In this document: positions 59,683 through 64,000 of the stretch, in pieces | Position numbering within the stretch: position 1 is the first letter of the stretch | How the letters are laid out: each line of letters opens with the position of its first letter | Assembly (NCBI GenBank): GCA_965198715.1 | Contig: CBDAPV010000001.1 | Span: forward strand, 1,550,001 to 1,614,000 | Source: RH-AL1 sp965198715 | GTDB lineage: Bacteria; Pseudomonadota; Alphaproteobacteria; Rhizobiales; Beijerinckiaceae | Reading direction: 5' to 3' | Length of the DNA: 64,000 bases | Program-made: the position numbers and the translations under genes | The notes under the pieces: model-generated | Told to the model about the DNA's origin: nothing | What the model saw: the letters and a program-made list of their open reading frames with translations, nothing else | The model's database searches: none

Positions 59683-61395
59683 TCAGAAGAGGAAGTAGCG
59701 TTGCGCCATCGGCAGCGTCGTCGCCGGCTCGCAGGTTAGGTGCTCGCCGTCGGCCTCGACGCGGTAGAGCTCCGGGTCGACGGTCAGCTTCGGCAGCGCG
59801 TCGTTGAGCACCATGGAGCGCTTGCCGATGCCGCCGCGCGTGTTCTCCACCGCGACGAGCCGGCGCTGCGTGCGCAGCCTCGAGGCTAGCCCCTTGTCCA
59901 GCGAGGTGCGCGACACGAAGGTCAGCGACGTCGCCGTCAGCGCGCCGCCGTAGCCGCCGAACATCGGGCGATAATGCACCGGCTGCGGCGTCGGGATCGA
60001 CGCGTTGGGGTCGCCCATCAGCGCCGCCGCGATGACGCCGCCCTTGATGACGAGGTCCGGCTTCACCCCGAAGAACGCGGGCGTCCACAGCACGAGGTCG
60101 GCGAGCTTACCGACCTCGACCGAGCCGACGTGGCGCGACACGCCGTGGGCGATGGCCGGGTTGATCGTGTATTTCGCCACGTAGCGCTTCACCCGCGCGT
60201 TATCGCTCTCGGCGGTGTCGCCGGCGAGCGGCCCGCGCTGACGCTTCATCTTGTCGGCGGTCTGCCAGGTGCGGATGATCACCTCGCCGACCCGCCCCAT
60301 CGCCTGCGAATCGGAACTCATCATCGAGAGCGCGCCGATATCCTGCAGGATGTCCTCGGCGGCGATGGTCTCGCCGCGGATGCGGCTCTCGGCGAAGGCG
60401 AGGTCCTCGGGAATGCCGGGATCGAGATGGTGGCACACCATCAGCATGTCGAGGTGCTCGTCGAGCGTGTTCACCGTGTAGGGCCGCGTCGGGTTGGTCG
60501 AGGACGGCAACACGTTGGGCAGGCCGGCCACGGTGATGATGTCAGGCGCGTGGCCGCCGCCGGCGCCCTCGGTGTGGAAGGCGTGGATCGTGCGGCCCTT
60601 GAAGGCGGCGACCGTGTCCTCGACGAAGCCCGATTCATTCAGCGTGTCGGTGTGGATCATGACCTGGATGTCGTGGTCGTCGGCGACGCTCAGGCAGCAG
60701 TCGATCGCAGCCGGCGTGGTGCCCCAGTCCTCGTGGAGCTTGAGCGCGCAGGCGCCGCCCTCGACCTGCTCGACGAGGCCGCCCGGCGTCGAGGCATTGC
60801 CCTTGCCGGCGAAGCCGAGGTTCATCGGGAAGGCGTCGGCCGCCTCGATCATCCGGCCGATGTGCCAAGCGCCGGGCGTGCACGTCGTGGCAAAGGTGCC
60901 GGTCGCCGGCCCGGTGCCGCCGCCGAGCATCGTGGTGATGCCCGAGTGCAGCGCCTCGTCGATCTGCTGCGGGCAGATGAAGTGGATGTGAGCATCCATG
61001 CCCCCCGCGGTGAGGATGCGGCCCTCGCCGGCGATGATCTCCGTGCCCGGCCCAATCGGGATGGTGACGCCGTTCTGGATCGCCGGGTTGCCGGCCTTGC
61101 CGATGGCCGCGATAAGCCCGTCGCGCAGGGCGACATCGGCCTTCACGATGCCCCACCAGTCGAGGATCAGCGCGTTGGTGATGACCGTGTCCGGCGCGCC
61201 CTCGGCCCGCGTGGTCTGGCCCTGGCCCATGCCGTCGCGAATGACCTTGCCGCCGCCGAACTTCACCTCCTCGCCGTAGGTGGTGAGGTCGCGCTCGACC
61301 TGGACGAAGAGCGAGGTGTCGGCGAGGCGCACGCGGTCGCCGGTCGTGGGGCCGAACATGTCGGCGTAGGCGGCGCGGGGGAGCGTGATGGGCAT
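59683..61395 (-). CDS. ureC: urease catalytic (alpha) subunit
   Basis: A 570-residue nickel amidohydrolase, full length. Nickel ligands H136 and H138 are in 'GGMDAHIHF'. The carbamylated Lys is K219 in 'GGACALKLHEDWG'. 'MIHTDTLNESG', 'HAFHTEGAGGGHAPDI' and the flap/active-site His in 'VCHHLDP' are present. It hydrolyses urea to ammonia and carbamate. The small structural subunits UreA and UreB, normally encoded just upstream, are absent; the 81 bases upstream lead straight to the HxlR-type regulator. Either ureAB lie elsewhere or this enzyme cannot assemble. Confidence 0.97.
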   Translation of the reverse strand: MPITLPRAAYADMFGPTTGDRVRLADTSLFVQVERDLTTYGEEVKFGGGKVIRDGMGQGQTTRAEGAPDTVITNALILDWWGIVKADVALRDGLIAAIGKAGNPAIQNGVTIPIGPGTEIIAGEGRILTAGGMDAHIHFICPQQIDEALHSGITTMLGGGTGPATGTFATTCTPGAWHIGRMIEAADAFPMNLGFAGKGNASTPGGLVEQVEGGACALKLHEDWGTTPAAIDCCLSVADDHDIQVMIHTDTLNESGFVEDTVAAFKGRTIHAFHTEGAGGGHAPDIITVAGLPNVLPSSTNPTRPYTVNTLDEHLDMLMVCHHLDPGIPEDLAFAESRIRGETIAAEDILQDIGALSMMSSDSQAMGRVGEVIIRTWQTADKMKRQRGPLAGDTAESDNARVKRYVAKYTINPAIAHGVSRHVGSVEVGKLADLVLWTPAFFGVKPDLVIKGGVIAAALMGDPNASIPTPQPVHYRPMFGGYGGALTATSLTFVSRTSLDKGLASRLRTQRRLVAVENTRGGIGKRSMVLNDALPKLTVDPELYRVEADGEHLTCEPATTLPMAQRYFLF

Positions 61396-61476
61396 GAAGC
61401 TCGTCTCCGATCTCCCATGCCTGGCAAGGGAGAGACCAGCGGAGGGTGCCTTGCGATCCGGCGGTCTGCGGGTAAT

Positions 61477-61962
61477 TTAACCTGTAAGCCCGACGCTGTC
61501 CACCCCCGCCGCCGCGCCCCGGGCATCCGGCTCGGCATGTCGACCGGCCGTGGCGTCGAAGCAGACGCGGGCTTGGCGGATCGCCCCATAATTGCGCTCG
61601 GCCCACGCGACGAGCCCGGCGAGCGGATCCAGCACCGATCGTCCGAGCGCCGACAAACGGTATTCCACGCTCGGCGGCTTGGTCGGAAACACGTGGCGGG
61701 TCGCCAGGCCGTCGCGCTCCAACCCGCGCAGCGTCTGCGTCAGCATCCGTTTGGAGATGTCGGGCATGATCCTATGGAGCTCGCTGAAGCGGCGCGGCGC
61801 GGCGGCGAGCGCGACCAGGGTCAGCATGGTCCACTTGTCGCCGACGCGATCGAGGACGTTGCGCACCGGGCACGCGTCCGCGTCGAAGCCCGTGGCCTGC
61901 CAGTCGCCGAAGCTGGCGGCGAGCGGACCGGAGTCGAGGGCGCTGGTTACGCGATCGGTCAT
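61477..61962 (-). CDS. HxlR-family transcriptional regulator
   Basis: A 161-residue winged-helix regulator. 'DACPVRNVLDRVGDKWTMLTLVAL' (the early Cys is typical of redox-responsive HxlR/QorR/YodB members), 'RRFSELHRIMPDISKRMLTQTLRGLERDGL' (recognition helix) and 'VEYRLSALGRSVLDPL'. ATG at 61962 with GGAGGG upstream. It is divergent from a QorB-like gene, the same pairing as E. coli ytfH-ytfG and corynebacterial qorR-qor2, where the Cys senses diamide or quinone stress. Confidence 0.9.
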   Translation of the reverse strand: MTDRVTSALDSGPLAASFGDWQATGFDADACPVRNVLDRVGDKWTMLTLVALAAAPRRFSELHRIMPDISKRMLTQTLRGLERDGLATRHVFPTKPPSVEYRLSALGRSVLDPLAGLVAWAERNYGAIRQARVCFDATAGRHAEPDARGAAAGVDSVGLTG

Positions 61963-62004
61963 GGACGGTTCCCTCCAGGTGCCCTGGGCACGAAAAACCG
62001 CCTC

Positions 62005-62039
62005 CTTACATGCCACCTTAATGGTCTCTATACAAGACC
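62005..62039 (+). promoter_or_regulatory. candidate promoter/operator of the QorB-like gene
   Basis: CTTACA (62005-62010), 18 bases, then TATACA (62029-62034). The -10 lies inside an inverted repeat GGTCT-N7-AGACC (62023-62039). A repressor bound to this palindrome would block RNA polymerase, as expected for an HxlR repressor controlling both divergent genes. The start of transcription would be near 62041, 31 bases before the ATG. Confidence 0.5.
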
Positions 62040-62071
62040 TCGTCTTGCTCCGAGACCGATGGGATCGATCG

Positions 62072-62953
62072 ATGTCCAATCAACCAACGTCCATCAAACC
62101 GCGCCTCCTCGTCACCGGCGCCAGCGGCCAGCTCGGCCGGCTCGTCGTCGAACATCTGCTGCTCACCGTGCGCGCCGATACGGTTGCGGCGATGGTGCGC
62201 AGCCCCGAGGCGGGCGAGCCGCTGGCGGCGCGCGGCGTCGCCGTCCGCGTCGCCGACTACGATCATCCCGAGACGCTCGACGCGGCGCTGGACGGCATCG
62301 AGCGCGTCCTGCTGATCTCCTCCAGCGCGGTCGGCGCGCGCGTCACCCAGCACCGCAACGTCATCGAGGCGGCCAAGCGCGCCGGCGTCGGTCTGCTGGC
62401 CTACACCAGCCTACTGCACGCCGACGCCTCGCCGCTCGGCCTCGCCGGCGAGCACCGCGAGACCGAGGCGCTGCTGCGCGCGTCCGGCGTGCCCTTCGTG
62501 CTGCTGCGCAACGGCTGGTACACGGAAAACTACATGGCCGCGCTTCCCTCCGCCCTGGCGCACCATGCCCTGCTCGGCTGCGCGGGACAGGGCCGCATCG
62601 CCTCCGCCGCCCGGGCGGACTACGCCGCGGCCGCGGCCGCCGTGCTGACCAGCGACGAGGATACGAGGGGTCGAGTCCTCGAACTGGCGGGCGATGACGC
62701 CTACACCCTGACCGAGCTGGCGGCCGAGGTCGCGCGGCAATCGGGCGAGGACGTCGCCTACAAGGACCTGCCGCCGGCGGACTACGAGGCGGCGCTGCTC
62801 GGCGCGGGTCTGCCAGGGTACCTGGCGGCGCTTCTTGCCGACAGCGACGCCGGGGCGGCCCGCGCCGCCCTGTTCGACGAGGGTCGCCAGCTCAGCCGGC
62901 TGATCGGGCGCCCGACGACTCCGCTCGCCGCGAGCGTCGCCGCCGCGCTTTAG
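62072..62953 (+). CDS. NmrA-like SDR, NAD(P)H:quinone reductase QorB-type
   Basis: A 293-residue atypical SDR. N-terminal 'RLLVTGASGQLGRLVVEHLL', 'VAAMVRSPEAGEPLAARGVAVRVADYDHPETLDAALDGIERVLLISSS', 'QHRNVIEAAKRAGVGLLAYTSLLHAD' and 'LLRNGWYTENYMAALPSALAH' match YtfG/QorB, a two-electron quinone reductase. ATG at 62072; the longer frame upstream is antisense to the regulator. It is controlled, by inference, by the divergent HxlR protein. Confidence 0.9.
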   Translation: MSNQPTSIKPRLLVTGASGQLGRLVVEHLLLTVRADTVAAMVRSPEAGEPLAARGVAVRVADYDHPETLDAALDGIERVLLISSSAVGARVTQHRNVIEAAKRAGVGLLAYTSLLHADASPLGLAGEHRETEALLRASGVPFVLLRNGWYTENYMAALPSALAHHALLGCAGQGRIASAARADYAAAAAAVLTSDEDTRGRVLELAGDDAYTLTELAAEVARQSGEDVAYKDLPPADYEAALLGAGLPGYLAALLADSDAGAARAALFDEGRQLSRLIGRPTTPLAASVAAAL

Positions 62954-63003
62954 GCGCGCTGATCCGCCCCTTCTCATCGTATTTTCAACAGTAAGGACCC
63001 ACC

Positions 63004-63651
63004 ATGACGAACCCTATCCTGCACTACTACCATGATCCCCTTTGCGGTTGGTGCTACGCGGCCGAGCCGCTCGTGCGAGCCGCCGCGGCGACGATGCAAG
63101 TCGTGCTGCACGGCGGCGGCCTCTGGGACCCGGCGGGCCGGGTGCCGGACGCCAAGCGCGCGCAGATCAAGGTCACCGACCGCCGCATCCACGACATGAC
63201 CGGCCAGCTGTTCGGCGCCGCCTACCTCGACGGCCTGCTGGACGATCCCGCTACGATCTTCCACTCGCGCCCGACGATCGCCGCGATCCTCGCCGCCGAG
63301 CAGGTCAGGGGCGACGCGGGCCTGCCAATGCTGGCCGCGATCCAGCGGGCGCACTACGTCGACGGGCGCAGGGTCATCGACACTTCGGTCCTCGTCGACT
63401 TGGCACAGGCGATCGGTCTCGATCCCGCGCCCTTCAACGCCGCGCTCAATGCCGTGCCTGTGGACTCGCACATCCGGGATACGCGTGCTGCGATGCAAGG
63501 GCACGGGCTGCACGGCTTCCCGAGCTTCCTGCTGGAGCGCGACGGCATCGTCCAACGACTGGCGCACGAAAGCTGCTACGGCGACCCGCGCGGGTTCCTC
63601 GCACAGGTCACAAGCGCGTTTCCGAACGGGCAGCTTCGCGCCCATGGGTGA
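63004..63651 (+). CDS. DsbA/FrnE-family thioredoxin-fold protein
   Basis: A 215-residue thioredoxin-fold protein with C-G-W-C at residues 14-17 in 'YYHDPLCGWCYAAEPLV' and a cis-Pro region 'GHGLHGFPSFLLERDG'. The long helical insertion is typical of the DsbA/2-hydroxychromene-2-carboxylate isomerase superfamily. No signal peptide, so it acts in the cytosol. It follows the QorB-like gene by 50 bases in the same orientation and may belong to the same thiol/quinone-stress unit. Confidence 0.85.
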   Translation: MTNPILHYYHDPLCGWCYAAEPLVRAAAATMQVVLHGGGLWDPAGRVPDAKRAQIKVTDRRIHDMTGQLFGAAYLDGLLDDPATIFHSRPTIAAILAAEQVRGDAGLPMLAAIQRAHYVDGRRVIDTSVLVDLAQAIGLDPAPFNAALNAVPVDSHIRDTRAAMQGHGLHGFPSFLLERDGIVQRLAHESCYGDPRGFLAQVTSAFPNGQLRAHG

Positions 63652-63744
63652 GAAGCATCCCTTGATCCCGCATGCCCAAATCAGCACGCCGAAAGGACCA
63701 TCGGCGTCACTCCAGATCGAACACGGCGCCCAGGATACGAGACC

Positions 63745-63892
63745 ATGCACAGACGACAGGTGGTAACGGGCGCGGCTATCGCCGGAACCGGCCTGGTCGC
63801 GCCCGGCATGGTCGCGGCCGCATGGGCGTCAGGTGGCGTGAGCATTGGGCATGGGCGACATCGCCGGCATCCTGGCCCAGCTGCGCCGCTGA
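63745..63892 (+). other. possible secreted-protein gene start, truncated or frameshifted
   Basis: From ATG 63745 the frame encodes a signal-like N-terminus, MHRRQVVTGAAIAGTGLVAP followed by GMVAAAWA, with an RR pair suggestive of Tat export. After about 34 codons the coding look passes to another frame (MGDIAGILAQLRR, stop at 63890-63892), so a frameshift is possible. The first frame itself stays open to the window edge. No family can be named. The remaining bases to 64000 show nothing else. Confidence 0.3.
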
Positions 63893-64000
63893 GACCGGCG
63901 CCGCACCTTCCCCCCATGTCCGCTTCCGAGAAGCAACGCGGCGCGGGGGACCGACCGCCATGGGTTTTCCCAGCACCTCGCGAGCCATCGACCGCCGCCC

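Noticed and set aside
61396..61476. Remnant of ureA or ureB upstream of ureC
   Set aside because: The 81 bases contain no UreA/UreB motif in any frame, only a short CTCCC/GGGAG hairpin.
59974..62697. 907-codon plus-strand open frame across ureC, hxlR and the QorB-like gene
   Set aside because: It is antisense to ureC and out of frame with the QorB-like gene, crosses an intergenic region and has shadow composition (His/Arg/Asp/Gly-rich).

Overview
The window is a GC-rich bacterial chromosome segment. Gene content and layout point to an alphaproteobacterium, most likely of the order Hyphomicrobiales (Rhizobiales): a LOV/HisKA_2 photosensor kinase with a single-domain response regulator, a KdpFABCDE operon, an EtfBA pair, a PimFACD-type operon, palindromic intergenic repeats of the 'CATTCCGGGGC...GAACCCGGAA' kind, and frequent GTG/TTG starts with ATGA or GTGA overlaps. 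No rRNA, tRNA, CRISPR array or phage was seen.

Layout. (1) 1-3.2 kb: ilvH and ilvB (acetolactate synthase) on the minus strand. A short leader peptide rich in Leu/Ile/Val codons and an intrinsic terminator precede ilvB, which suggests transcription attenuation. (2) 3.2-9.0 kb: blue-light LOV histidine kinase plus response regulator, a DUF4142 exported protein, an esterase, an iron-sulfur (6-4)-type photolyase and a DUF29 protein. (3) 9.2-12.4 kb: a NodT-type outer-membrane efflux lipoprotein with a large Gly/Thr/Ser insertion, ribosomal protein S15 and a DUF2189 membrane protein. (4) 12.7-21.3 kb: the high-affinity potassium operon kdpFABCDE on the minus strand, headed by an extra 32-residue membrane ORF and broken between kdpA and kdpB by palindromic repeats. 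(5) 21.5-53.4 kb: a roughly 32-kb acyl-CoA catabolic island. It holds six acyl-CoA dehydrogenase-family proteins including glutaryl-CoA dehydrogenase, a PimF/PimA/PimC/PimD-type operon, ETF, CoA transferase, enoyl-CoA hydratase, thiolase, two thioesterases, four SDR/MDR reductases, a GMC oxidoreductase, an EthA-like Baeyer-Villiger monooxygenase, an outer-membrane barrel and a tandem TetR regulator. (6) 53.5-61.4 kb: ethanolamine ammonia-lyase eutBC and a rearranged urease cluster (ureG on plus; ureC-D-[IS630]-E-F on minus) with no ureA or ureB. (7) 61.5-63.7 kb: a divergent HxlR/QorB-like pair, a DsbA-family protein and a possible signal-peptide gene at the edge.

How they fit together. The island reads as uptake and activation of a long or ring-derived acid (outer-membrane barrel, CoA ligase, CoA transferase), oxygenation of ketones (Baeyer-Villiger enzyme plus alcohol/ketone reductases and esterases), dicarboxylate-type beta-oxidation to glutaryl-CoA (PimFACD, thiolase), decarboxylation to crotonyl-CoA (GcdH), and electron delivery through ETF. 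An APH-family kinase gene, broken by an apparent one-base deletion, together with an ACAD10/11-like dehydrogenase suggests a side route for hydroxyacyl-CoAs. EutBC and urease both release ammonia from small nitrogen compounds. Function assignments rest on motif and sequence recognition without database searches.
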